This document shows, piece after piece, positions 1-7,387 of a stretch of DNA of 64,000 nt; within the stretch, counting starts at the first letter, position 1; the number at the start of each line of letters is the position of its first letter. The stretch lies in assembly GCF_023242315.1 (NCBI RefSeq), contig NZ_JALLIY010000011.1, positions 1 to 64,000 on the forward strand, written 5' to 3'. A program made the position numbers and the translations under genes. Origin of the DNA: Pseudomonas sp. MWU13-2105 (lineage in GTDB: Bacteria > Pseudomonadota > Gammaproteobacteria > Pseudomonadales > Pseudomonadaceae). The notes under the pieces were generated by a model. The model was not told the DNA's origin. It saw only the letters and a program-made list of their open reading frames with translations, and ran no database searches.

Positions 1-894
1 CTCGACCTGCTGGCAACCCTGGGGGCCCTCTAGCGTAAGGCACCCGTTGTTGACGTCATATTCAAGGCGGATCGCTCGCTGGGTCTGGCCGCTGCCCATC
101 ATGGAGTAACGGGCGTTGGGTCTTTCCGATTTTTCGCTATCGAGCCAGAACCCATGGCGGTCGCCGGCATAAAGCTGCGAAAACAACGCCAATGGTGCTA
201 TTTCCCCGGAATACTCCCGATACGCCAGTTGCATACTCGCCATACCACCGACAGCTAGATAGGCGTCTTTCGCCGATTGGTGCCCGCTTCCGTTTCCAGA
301 TTGCGAACGATGGGTGCTGTTGTATTCCAGCGCCATTCTCACAAAATTGCTCAGCAGCGCATGCCCATATTCTGAATCGATGGATTCGGGATGAAACTGC
401 ACGCCCCAGATAGGGCGATTGATGTGTTCAAGTGCCATGACCACTCCGTCATCCGCCCATGCGGTGCAGTGCAGATCGGCTGGCAAATGGGTGCACATCA
501 ATGAGTGGTAACGGACCACATCGAACTGTTCCGGCAGATCGCGGAACAACCCTTTCCCGGTATGGGTGATACGGCTTCGGTAACCGTGTACCGGGCTAGG
601 CGCATGAGCCACAGTTCCGCCGAGGAACTGCGCGATGCCCTGATGTCCCAGGCAAATGCCGAGCAACGGAGTTGGCGAGTGAAGAATGACCTCCCCGCAC
701 ACGCCGAAGTCTAGGCTTTCACCCGGATGCCCTGGACCTGGTGACAGGACCACAGCATCGTAGTTTTCAATGTCCAATTCGCTGTAGGGCAGGGTATTGG
801 TCACGATGTCAGCACATACCCCAGTCACCTCATACAGGTACTGGGCAATGTTCTGAGTAAAGGAGTCGAAGTTATCAATCAGCAGTATCTTCAT
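1..894 (-). CDS. Aminodeoxychorismate synthase, PabA-PabB fusion type (3' end outside window)
   Basis: This gene starts at the ATG at 894-892 and runs off the left edge, so only the first 298 codons are visible. The N-terminal 190 or so residues are a class I glutamine amidotransferase: it opens MKILLIDNFDSF, has the nucleophile motif GICLGHQG (Cys81) and the HPES His/Glu pair. A linker follows, then the beginning of a chorismate-binding half with FWLDS and RYSMMG, which resembles the start of PabB in fused ADC synthases of the PapA type. The expected reaction is chorismate plus glutamine to 4-amino-4-deoxychorismate. The start overlaps the chorismate mutase stop as ATGA, so translation is probably coupled. 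A TrpEG-like enzyme giving 2-amino-deoxyisochorismate or anthranilate is possible, because the catalytic part of the synthase half is not in view. Confidence 0.82.
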   Translation of the reverse strand, partial: MKILLIDNFDSFTQNIAQYLYEVTGVCADIVTNTLPYSELDIENYDAVVLSPGPGHPGESLDFGVCGEVILHSPTPLLGICLGHQGIAQFLGGTVAHAPSPVHGYRSRITHTGKGLFRDLPEQFDVVRYHSLMCTHLPADLHCTAWADDGVVMALEHINRPIWGVQFHPESIDSEYGHALLSNFVRMALEYNSTHRSQSGNGSGHQSAKDAYLAVGGMASMQLAYREYSGEIAPLALFSQLYAGDRHGFWLDSEKSERPNARYSMMGSGQTQRAIRLEYDVNNGCLTLEGPQGCQQVE

Positions 895-1226
895 GACGAT
901 CTTCCCTGGACCAGGCGTTGGTTGATCAGTCGGTCTTCCTGTACGCAGGTTTCTTCGATGATCAGCTTGAAGATTGATTCGACGTACTCAGTGCTCAAAC
1001 CCACTTGCGCAGATTTCTCCTTGAGTTGACCGAGTACCTGGGAAATGCGCTGCGGCTGCATCATCGGGATGCCGTGAGCCGCCTTGAGCTCGGCGATGTC
1101 CATGCAAACCTGCATGCGCTCGTGCAGCAGGTCGACCATTTGGCTATTGATCGAGTCCAGTCGATCACGTTGCGGTTGCAGAATAGCTGACGTACCTGTT
1201 GGTAATAACTGTCCCTGTTGCGTCAT
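891..1226 (-). CDS. AroQ-type (amino-deoxy)chorismate mutase
   Basis: A 111-residue all-helical AroQ-fold mutase. Near residues 20-60 it has the typical pattern: an Arg-Asp start of helix 1, LLHERM, then AELKAAHGIPMM followed by QPQRI. The HGIPMMQPQR segment resembles the PapB-like 4-amino-4-deoxychorismate mutases more than PheA or TyrA domains, which is an inference from motif memory. It would rearrange chorismate or aminodeoxychorismate to (amino)prephenate. A plausible ribosome site (AGAGGA) precedes the ATG. The position directly upstream of, and overlapping, the ADC synthase supports aminodeoxychorismate as substrate and 4-amino-phenylpyruvate or 4-aminophenylalanine as a later intermediate. 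An isochorismate pyruvate lyase (PchB-like) is the main alternative. Confidence 0.85.
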   Translation of the reverse strand: MTQQGQLLPTGTSAILQPQRDRLDSINSQMVDLLHERMQVCMDIAELKAAHGIPMMQPQRISQVLGQLKEKSAQVGLSTEYVESIFKLIIEETCVQEDRLINQRLVQGRSS

Positions 1227-1272
1227 TTTCAGATCCTCTATTCATATTCCTTTCCAAGGGAAACGCCGATTG

Positions 1273-2544
1273 TCAGGCGGGCACAACGTGCTTATCGGCG
1301 GATTTCCACAACCCCGCCCGGGCTATCTCGCGCAGAGCCTCGCCCACTTGCCGGATGTCGTTCTCGCTGTGATTGGCCGAAATCGCAAAGCGCAGCATCG
1401 CCTTGCCTTTTGCGATGATTGGATAAAACACCGGGAATAGCAGAATGCCGTTGGCGCGCAGGATTCTGGCGGCTTGCAGGCCAGCTTCTTCAGTTTCAAA
1501 AAAAGCGCCCCTGACGGGCGACTGGATACCGGCATTGAGCAAGTGGTTACCGGTGACGGCATCAAACAGATGCACATTTGCCCACAGGCGCTGTTGCAAT
1601 ACGTCAACTTCGTCGCTGAGATGAATCTTTGCCGCAGCAACGTTCGCCGCCAGCATTGGCAGCATGATCGAGTGGCCGAAAATCAGCGGATTGGCGAGAG
1701 TTTGAATCGATTCGAGGTCCTGTTGGCCTGCCACCACAACAAAGCCGCCTGCGCCGCCGAACGCCTTGGACAGCGAACCGGCCAGAATCATATTTGGCGG
1801 CAGTGCGTGATCCACGGCGCTGAAGGCGTAGCCCGCACCGTGACGCCCGGCAATGGAAATGCCATGAGCGTCATCCACATACAGATAGCCGTCTGCCCGC
1901 TCCAATTGACGGGATAGCTCTGCAATCGGCACCAAACCACTCATCGAGCCGATACCGTCGATCAACAGGACTGGGGTTTCCTGGTTGTAGGTACAGCGTT
2001 TCAAGGCAGCGCTCATCGACTCCGGATCGGTAGATTGCACTCGGGAAACCTCGCCGAACTGCTGGAGTACGCCCCGCAGTACCTGCATCGACGAGTGGGC
2101 AGTCTTGTCCATCAGCCAGTGCACGCGCTTCTGGATTGGATAGCCCTTTAGCGAACCACTGCCCAGTAGGGGCAAAACACCAAGGTGCACGCTGCTGGTC
2201 GAGGTAAAGACGCTAATCCCGCAGCCTGGGTAGATATCACCGAGCAAAGACTCGAGTTGCGGCAGGTAGATCGGACGCATGGCGCTGCGGGACGAAGAAA
2301 GGTGCAGCCCCCCGGTTGTCATGGCTTGATGTGCCGCTTCGATCAGTGCCGGATGGGTTTCCAGGCCAAGGTAGGAGCAGGATACGAACTCAGTGAAGGT
2401 GCCGCCTTCCTGTAAGGCGATGTGTTTACCCACGCGACTGGACACGGTAAAACCGGTCAGGCCTTCCTCATACGCGGTTGCCAGTGCGCTAGTGGTGTTG
2501 TCACGACGGATCGTCATCCAATCCTGTTTGATCTGTGCATCCAT
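1273..2544 (-). CDS. Alpha-oxoamine synthase (BioF/CqsA-like PLP enzyme)
   Basis: A 423-residue fold-type I PLP enzyme. Visible signatures are the Schiff-base lysine in SLSKAFGG (Lys260), the cofactor-binding Asp in VDDAHG (Asp225) and a His in DKTAHSS (about 150) where BioF, Kbl and HemA stack on PLP. The family condenses an amino acid with an acyl-CoA or acyl-ACP, with decarboxylation, to give an alpha-aminoketone. CqsA and LqsA make quorum-sensing signals this way. The usual Gly-rich GTGSHGSR segment is replaced by GLHLSSSR, as in divergent members, so the substrate cannot be read from motifs. In this operon it may join an aromatic amino acid derived from aminodeoxychorismate to an acyl chain. 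It lies 46 bases upstream of the chorismate mutase. Confidence 0.82.
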   Translation of the reverse strand: MDAQIKQDWMTIRRDNTTSALATAYEEGLTGFTVSSRVGKHIALQEGGTFTEFVSCSYLGLETHPALIEAAHQAMTTGGLHLSSSRSAMRPIYLPQLESLLGDIYPGCGISVFTSTSSVHLGVLPLLGSGSLKGYPIQKRVHWLMDKTAHSSMQVLRGVLQQFGEVSRVQSTDPESMSAALKRCTYNQETPVLLIDGIGSMSGLVPIAELSRQLERADGYLYVDDAHGISIAGRHGAGYAFSAVDHALPPNMILAGSLSKAFGGAGGFVVVAGQQDLESIQTLANPLIFGHSIMLPMLAANVAAAKIHLSDEVDVLQQRLWANVHLFDAVTGNHLLNAGIQSPVRGAFFETEEAGLQAARILRANGILLFPVFYPIIAKGKAMLRFAISANHSENDIRQVGEALREIARAGLWKSADKHVVPA

Positions 2545-2563
2545 TGTTCTAACCCCCCGTTAT

Positions 2564-3424
2564 TCAACAATCGGCAGATAGGCGGCCAACGGTCATCACC
2601 GAGCTGCCGGTGGTATCGGACGCCGCGTGGTCGATGATGGTCTGGATCTCAGTTAGACCGTGTTGCTCGAACAACTGGCGTACGAGCGGTGCCTGATCCT
2701 CACCATGCTCAATGACCAGCCAGCCCCGGGGGGCTAGCAAGTCAATCGCCAGAGCAATGATCTGTCGTGTCAGATCAAGGCCATCGGCTCCTGAATAGAC
2801 CGATGCTTGTGGATGATGGCTGCTCCATTCGGGCTGTAGCTCAAGGCCCTGCGGGACATAAGGAGGGTTGGCCACGATGAGAGCGATCTGTCGGGCAAAC
2901 CGGGAAAAGGCCGACAGGTCACGAATGTCTGCCTGCAGGGCGTTAACCTGTATGCCTTTCATTGTCATGCGGGCGATGTTGCGCTTGAGGTACTGAACGG
3001 CTACCTCATCGAACTCTACACAGGTGACACTCAGGTCAGGTCTACGCCGGGCGATTGCCAAGCCGATTGCACCGCTGCCAGCGCAAAGGTCCAGAACCTC
3101 GGCACCCACCACCAGCCCTGCGTCGTCCAGCCACTTATGGATGACCGTGCTATGGGGGCGGGGAATGAATACACCGCTACCAACTACCAGCGGCAACTCG
3201 TCGAACGCCACTGCGCCGACAATATGCTCCAGGGGAATACGGTTGCAGCGTTCGGTGACCGCCAGCATAAACTCATCAAGTGCCTGCTCTTTATTGGCGC
3301 GAATGAGAAAGCGGTCAACTAGGCAGCTTAAGTCATTGTCCGGATCCCATACGCCAGCCTCCATCAACAGATTGCGGGCGCGAGCAATCGCTTGTTGTTC
3401 ACGCTCATCCAGAATCATGACCAC
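2564..3424 (-). CDS. HemK/PrmC-like SAM-dependent methyltransferase
   Basis: A 286-residue class I methyltransferase. The SAM loop is LDLCAGSGAIGLA and the NPPY catalytic motif is intact (ANPPYVPQG), which is the signature of N-methylation of amide or amino groups in HemK/PrmC enzymes. The family's substrate-loop motif PRPETE reads PRPHST here, so the enzyme has probably left release-factor methylation and acts on a small molecule made by its operon. The 5' end overlaps the oxidase gene by 10 bases; the start could be the ATG at 3424 or, two codons later, the ATG of MILDE at 3418. A housekeeping PrmC role is unlikely given the gene's location away from prfA. Confidence 0.78.
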   Translation of the reverse strand: MVMILDEREQQAIARARNLLMEAGVWDPDNDLSCLVDRFLIRANKEQALDEFMLAVTERCNRIPLEHIVGAVAFDELPLVVGSGVFIPRPHSTVIHKWLDDAGLVVGAEVLDLCAGSGAIGLAIARRRPDLSVTCVEFDEVAVQYLKRNIARMTMKGIQVNALQADIRDLSAFSRFARQIALIVANPPYVPQGLELQPEWSSHHPQASVYSGADGLDLTRQIIALAIDLLAPRGWLVIEHGEDQAPLVRQLFEQHGLTEIQTIIDHAASDTTGSSVMTVGRLSADC

Positions 3425-4848
3425 TCCTTGTAATACTGTGAAAGTCTTAAGCGCATGGACTCATAGAGATAAGAAAATGCCACTAACTCAGGAGGGGGTG
3501 TAAATGATGGGTGCAGGTCATCTATAAGTTGTTGGTAATTGCTCGATAATCCTTTATCGAGCAATGGCAGCCAATAAGGTTTTATATCCCATCGATATTC
3601 GTAGCCGGTGGCGAACATTTGCTTGACGGTTTCCTGGACCGTGCTTTCACGGGCAAGTCCGGTAAGTGGGGCGCGAACCGGGTTAAATACGCTCAGGTCC
3701 AGATCTGTGCTCTTCACGTCGGTAAGGCAATCGGCGATATAGCCGGCTAACAAAGGAGATTGGTGTAATCCATCGCGGTAAGTGCCGGTCGCCAACCACA
3801 GACCGTCTATACCGCATTCACCAATCAGCGGGAAACCGTCGGCAGGGATCGGCCGGTTGCCAACCTGGATCGAGATGATTTCGGCATTATGAAGATCAAG
3901 GTTCAACTGGTCGACAGCACAATCGAGCAGGAATTGGACGTCTGAAACCAATGCTTGTTGTTTGGGACGCTCGGAGAGGATATTGGTGGCGCCCAGATAC
4001 AGTATGCCGTCACCGCGAGGGACACAGTGCAAGCCACAGGCAAAGGCGCGATTGGGTGTACGTATGACCGAATCGGGCAGTGGCAGATCGTCTGGCAGCT
4101 TCACCAGAATGGAAACGCCGTAACCGCTGAACAGCGGTGGGATCTTCTTCACGAGGTTGTCGAACTCGTTAAGCAAATCCAGCGAATGTACACCAGCAGC
4201 CACTACGACTTTTTTCCCCCAGATCAGCTCGCCGCTGTTCAATTCGACGCCGGTGACAACTTCGCCTTCGGCCAGTACTCGCCTGGCGTTCTCGTTCTTC
4301 AAGGTGCCCCCCCCGGCCATCAGTGCGGCATCCAGCTTTTCCAGCAGCAGATGGGAGTTCACCGAGTGTTCGTTCGGGATGAACAAGCCGCGCAACGGGC
4401 GCACTAGATGGTCGGGGTTGAGCCAGCCCATGGTTCTTAGGTCGATGGTCTCGAAGGGTTCACCGTACTCTTTAAGGGTTTGCTCGATGGCTTCGTAATT
4501 GACGGTATCGACCTCGTCCATCCCTGCACTATTGAGTAATACCTGAGTGCCGATGGCGCTGAACAAGGGGCGGGTGTTTCCTGATGAACGTTCCAAGCGC
4601 TCTGCCCAAGTGGGCCAGAGGTCTTGCGCCTGTCGATCCATGCGCAGTTTGAGGCGACCATAATCGCTGGCAAGCAGGCCGCTGGTCACCTCGCCAAAAC
4701 AACCGTTCATTGCACCGGCAGCTTTGGATGCTGCATTGACCCGATCAGTCTCACCGACCCGGCAGACATTCAAATTTCGTGTGGAAAGCTCATAGGCGAT
4801 AGAGCCACCGATGGCTCCCGAACCCACAACTATGACGTCATACTCCAT
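3415..4848 (-). CDS. FAD-dependent amine/amino-acid oxidoreductase (DAO family)
   Basis: A 477-residue flavoprotein beginning with a Rossmann motif, VIVVGSGAIGG, at residues 5-15, followed by a DAO-family body with an FAD-contact segment (KAAGAMNG) and a C-terminal GNRPIPADGFPLIG block typical of glycine-oxidase/D-amino-acid-dehydrogenase enzymes. The length exceeds a plain DAO (about 370-430), with an extra C-terminal stretch of about 80 residues that I do not recognise. It is the first gene of the operon, with AGAGG ahead of its ATG. It probably oxidises a C-N bond in the pathway product. No signal peptide is seen, so it should be cytoplasmic or membrane-associated. Confidence 0.78.
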   Translation of the reverse strand: MEYDVIVVGSGAIGGSIAYELSTRNLNVCRVGETDRVNAASKAAGAMNGCFGEVTSGLLASDYGRLKLRMDRQAQDLWPTWAERLERSSGNTRPLFSAIGTQVLLNSAGMDEVDTVNYEAIEQTLKEYGEPFETIDLRTMGWLNPDHLVRPLRGLFIPNEHSVNSHLLLEKLDAALMAGGGTLKNENARRVLAEGEVVTGVELNSGELIWGKKVVVAAGVHSLDLLNEFDNLVKKIPPLFSGYGVSILVKLPDDLPLPDSVIRTPNRAFACGLHCVPRGDGILYLGATNILSERPKQQALVSDVQFLLDCAVDQLNLDLHNAEIISIQVGNRPIPADGFPLIGECGIDGLWLATGTYRDGLHQSPLLAGYIADCLTDVKSTDLDLSVFNPVRAPLTGLARESTVQETVKQMFATGYEYRWDIKPYWLPLLDKGLSSNYQQLIDDLHPSFTPPPELVAFSYLYESMRLRLSQYYKEWS

Positions 4849-5423
4849 GTTTGACCTCTATTTCGCTCAACGCGATGTAAGTAAGTGGCTATGCATTACG
4901 TAAGGAGTTCGCTAAACTTTTTATAGTGTCGAAAGGTGGGTCGCCATCGAGTATTTGTTTCGCTATGTATCTTTGTTACAAATGTACATATTCATGAAGG
5001 CGCTAAATCCCAAGCCTTTGATTGTCTTGGTGCAGGCTTGGCGGCAAACGCCAAGCTTATTGAACAGCGATAGCTTCTGGTCGATGTCGACCAATAGACA
5101 GAACAAATTCGAAGGTGGAGAACTAGAGTGTTTTCGTAGCCGTTTTAGAGAATGAGGGCTTTTGGAGTTGCAACTTGTCCGAGTGCAGATCTATGGCCTT
5201 GGGGGCGACGGCCGAGAACCTGTTGGAGTGTTCAGAATTAGGTGAGCAGTATTACAGCAGTACTGGGCATTTTAATCGGATAGGTCAGGACTAGGGAGCC
5301 CTGCTCCTACAGTCTTCTGTCGTTCACCGAATTTGTGTACGACGCGACACTGTAGTAGGAGTAGGGCTTGTCGGGACGCCGCATCGCCGCGAATGCGTCC
5401 TCAATGACACCGCAGGCTCTGGA
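4849..5423. other. Low-GC intergenic region upstream of the biosynthetic operon
   Basis: About 575 bases with no convincing gene. The part from 4855 to 5160 is clearly poorer in GC than the rest of the window and should hold the promoter of the minus-strand operon; on that strand ACTATAAAAAG lies roughly 70-80 bases before the oxidase start, but no good -35 box could be fixed. An open frame at 4955-5155 (66 codons) has no recognisable similarity and no good ribosome site and is not called. The right part contains the REP-like palindrome listed separately. Confidence 0.5.
5298..5367. repeat. REP-like inverted repeat
   Basis: The arms GCCCTGCTCCTACAGT (5298-5313) and ACTGTAGTAGGAGTAGGGC (5349-5367) are imperfect reverse complements, followed by CTTGTCGGGACGCCGC. 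This is the sequence style of Pseudomonas intergenic REP palindromes. It probably folds in RNA, but no U-run follows, so it is not called a terminator. Confidence 0.6.
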
Positions 5424-5787
5424 TCAGCCCGCAGTCCCCATTGCCGACGTCTCATCGATCACCGAGTCGACCCACGACTGCGCCAACTCGATCAAATGCA
5501 CGGTCCCCATCGCCAACTTGCGCTTGGCCCCGTCGAGTTGATCGGCGGACTCATAAGCCGTGGCCGCCGCCGATTGCAGGATCGACAGCGCGTTGACCAA
5601 CTTGTCTTCCACGCTGAGTGACGAGGGGATACGAGTGGGCGAGGGTGAGAAGGTTGGGTGAGGTCTGAGTGGGTCTTCGCTCAGCGGCAGCCCGTAGTGC
5701 GCAAAAGCGCGTTCGGCAGCGGCTGTGATGGTTTAATTTCCCCGGACACCCCGATAGGTGGAAAATGCATCTATCGAGGAGTTTTTC

Positions 5788-6084
5788 ATGACCGACAAGC
5801 GCAGGACATTCGACGACAGCTTCAAGCTGCAAGTCGTGAAAATGATCACAGACCAGGGGTTGGCCGTTTCACAAGTCTGCCGGGATCTCAATCTGGTCGA
5901 TTCGGCGGTTCGACGCTGGGTCCAACAGTATGAATCGGAGCAGTTGGGGCAAGCCGGGATCGGTAAGCCGCTGACACCTGAGCAGCAACGTATTCGGCAG
6001 TTGGAGCAAGAGAACCGGCAGCTCAAGATGGACAACGATGTCCTAAAAAAAGCTACAGCCTTCTTTGCCCGCGAGCTGAAGTGA
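5788..6084 (+). CDS. IS3-family transposase OrfA (helix-turn-helix protein)
   Basis: The start is placed at the ATG at 5788 (MTDKRRTFDDSFK), with CGAGGA seven bases upstream. An earlier in-frame ATG at 5758 lies inside or beside the terminal repeat and is less likely. The 98-residue product has the HTH_Tnp_1 helix-turn-helix (KLQVVKMI...LAVSQVCRDLNL) that binds the terminal repeats, followed by a leucine-zipper-like segment (IRQLEQENRQLKMDNDVLKKA) for multimerisation. Its stop overlaps the orfB GTG as GTGA. In the family OrfA alone acts as a regulator. Confidence 0.92.
   Translation: MTDKRRTFDDSFKLQVVKMITDQGLAVSQVCRDLNLVDSAVRRWVQQYESEQLGQAGIGKPLTPEQQRIRQLEQENRQLKMDNDVLKKATAFFARELK
6045..6052 (+). 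promoter_or_regulatory. Probable -1 programmed frameshift site
   Basis: A run of seven A followed by G lies in the end of orfA, read as CTA AAA AAA GCT in frame. The -1 frame stays open from this run to the orfB start at 6081, so slippage here would make the OrfAB fusion transposase, as known for many IS3 elements. No downstream stimulatory structure was resolved by eye. Confidence 0.6.
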
Positions 6085-6935
6085 CCTACCGCCTGGTTCG
6101 GCAGCTGCAACAGAAGGCTTATTCGGTGGCTCATGTTTGTCGGCTGCTGGGCATCAGCCGCTCTGGCTTTTACGAGGCCAACAAACGCGCCCAAGCGCCG
6201 GCACCGATTTGCCCGGTCACAGTACAGCTCAAGGCCTCGTATAGCGAAAGTGGCGGTTGCTACGGCAGTCGCCCGTTACGTAAAGCCCTGCACGCCAAGG
6301 GGATCGAGATAGGCCTTTATAAAGTCCGCCGCTTGATGCGGGCCAACGGCCTTCGCTCGGCCTGGAAGCGCAAATTTGTGCACACGACGGATAGTAATCA
6401 TGATCTGCCGATCGCCGAGAATGTGCTGAATCGTCAGTTCGGGCCCGAGGCGGCGAACAAGGCGTGGGTGGCGGATGTGACCTACATCCGGACCCGCAGT
6501 GGCTGGCTGTACTTGGCCGTGGTGCTGGACTTGTTCTCACGCAAGATCGTGGGCTGGTCCATGGCCCCAAACATGCCTGCCGAGCTGGTATGCAACGCTA
6601 TGCAACTGGCTATTGCCCAGCGCCAGCCGGCACCGGGACTGATCGCCCATTCGGATAGGGGGAGTCAGTATGCAAGCGCGAGCTACAGAGCGTTGCTGGA
6701 ACGAAATGGCATGCAGCAAAGCATGAGTCGCAAAGGAAATTGCTGGGACAACTCCGTGATGGAGCGTTTCTTCCTGAGCCTGAAAATGGAACGTGTATGG
6801 CGCCGTGACTACGCCAACCATGGCGAGGCAATACGTGACATCACCGAGTACATCGTTGGGTTTTACAACAATGAGCGACTGCACTCGAAACTGGGGTATC
6901 TGCCACCGACCGTTTACGAGCGGGCGATGGTGTAG
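6081..6935 (+). CDS. IS3-family transposase OrfB (DDE integrase core)
   Basis: A 284-residue product. After an HTH_21-like N-terminal segment (SVAHVCRLLGISRSGFYE) comes the rve integrase core with its catalytic triad: Asp in VADVTYIRT, Asp in AHSDRGSQY, and Glu in DNSVMERFF. The C-terminal YNNERLHSKLGYLPP motif is typical of IS3 transposases. It can be read from its own GTG, which overlaps the orfA stop, or as the OrfAB fusion through the slippery A7G run. No stops or frame breaks are seen, so the enzyme looks functional. Confidence 0.93.
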   Translation: MTYRLVRQLQQKAYSVAHVCRLLGISRSGFYEANKRAQAPAPICPVTVQLKASYSESGGCYGSRPLRKALHAKGIEIGLYKVRRLMRANGLRSAWKRKFVHTTDSNHDLPIAENVLNRQFGPEAANKAWVADVTYIRTRSGWLYLAVVLDLFSRKIVGWSMAPNMPAELVCNAMQLAIAQRQPAPGLIAHSDRGSQYASASYRALLERNGMQQSMSRKGNCWDNSVMERFFLSLKMERVWRRDYANHGEAIRDITEYIVGFYNNERLHSKLGYLPPTVYERAMV

Positions 6936-7060
6936 AAATTACCTATCGAGGTGCCCGGAATTAGTTGACCACTACAGGCATCGAAATGAGGTTTTCCGAT
7001 CTTTGCGCGACGTGATGCCGGGAAAGTGATCGGCGGGTCGGGTGTAAGTCTTTTATCCAT

Positions 7061-7387
7061 GGTCCAGCTCCTACATGTACGTAATGAGGGGCCATCGATT
7101 GCCGTTCTCACGCGGCAAAGGGTGGCAGCTGTACACAGGGTGAGAATACCGGACAGTAGGCAACCGGCCAGACCGAAGTCTGCCTGCGCACAGCCGCCAT
7201 GAAGCGTTTTCTGATGAAAAGGCGTTCGTAACGAAAGTGGCGCTGATGCGCTTACTGAGCACGGGTTCTCACGCCCGATCGCTGATTTTGCAGCGATAGG
7301 ACGAAGACTAGTGACCGGCTCCAGCAGGCGCAAGGCGAAAGGATTTTCTAGGAAATTTCAGGCAAGGGAAAGGGAATTGTCCGGTCG
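7061..7387 (-). promoter_or_regulatory. Gene-free leader upstream of the DUF6124 gene with repeated inverted motif
   Basis: No convincing gene. The motif GTTCTCAC occurs at 7104-7111 and 7265-7272, and its complement GTGAGAAT at 7140-7147, so alternative hairpins can form in a transcript read toward the DUF6124 gene. A further hairpin, ATCGCTG/CAGCGAT, lies around 7278-7297. This density of pairing just before a small gene suggests a structured 5' leader, but its function is not known to me. Confidence 0.4.

Larger units (their letters stand above)
5724..6976 (+). mobile_element. IS3-family insertion sequence, complete, 1253 bp
   Basis: The left end begins TGTGATGGTTTAATTTCC and the right end, read inward on the other strand, begins TGTAGTGGTCAACTAATTCC. 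The two continue with matching GG(A/G)CACC and CGATAGGT blocks, forming imperfect terminal inverted repeats of about 35-38 bases. The ends are TG...CA as in IS3-family elements. The flanks carry a 3-bp direct repeat, GGC at 5721-5723 and GGC at 6977-6979, as expected for the family's target duplication. It carries orfA and orfB with an intact DDE domain and an A7G slippery run, so it may be active. Confidence 0.92.
5424..7060 (-). pseudogene. DUF6124-type small protein gene split by the IS3 element
   Basis: The 5' part lies at 7060-6977 (ATG at 7060-7058, ribosome site AGGAG) and encodes MDKRLTPDPP...HFDA. The 3' part lies at 5723-5424 and encodes AAERAFAHYG...SAMGTAG, then TGA. Removing bases 5724-6976 and one copy of GGC joins the halves exactly in frame to give about 126 residues with the layout of the small Pseudomonas DUF6124 proteins: a helix with AERAFAHY, a variable Pro-rich linker, then two helices with LQSAAATAYE and AMGTVHLIELAQ. 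A GTG at 5612 could still give a 62-residue C-terminal fragment. The family's function is unknown. The gene is inactive as it stands, but excision would restore it. Confidence 0.85.

Noticed and set aside
4955..5155. 66-codon open frame in the low-GC region
   Set aside because: There is no ribosome site, no similarity, and the composition looks non-coding.
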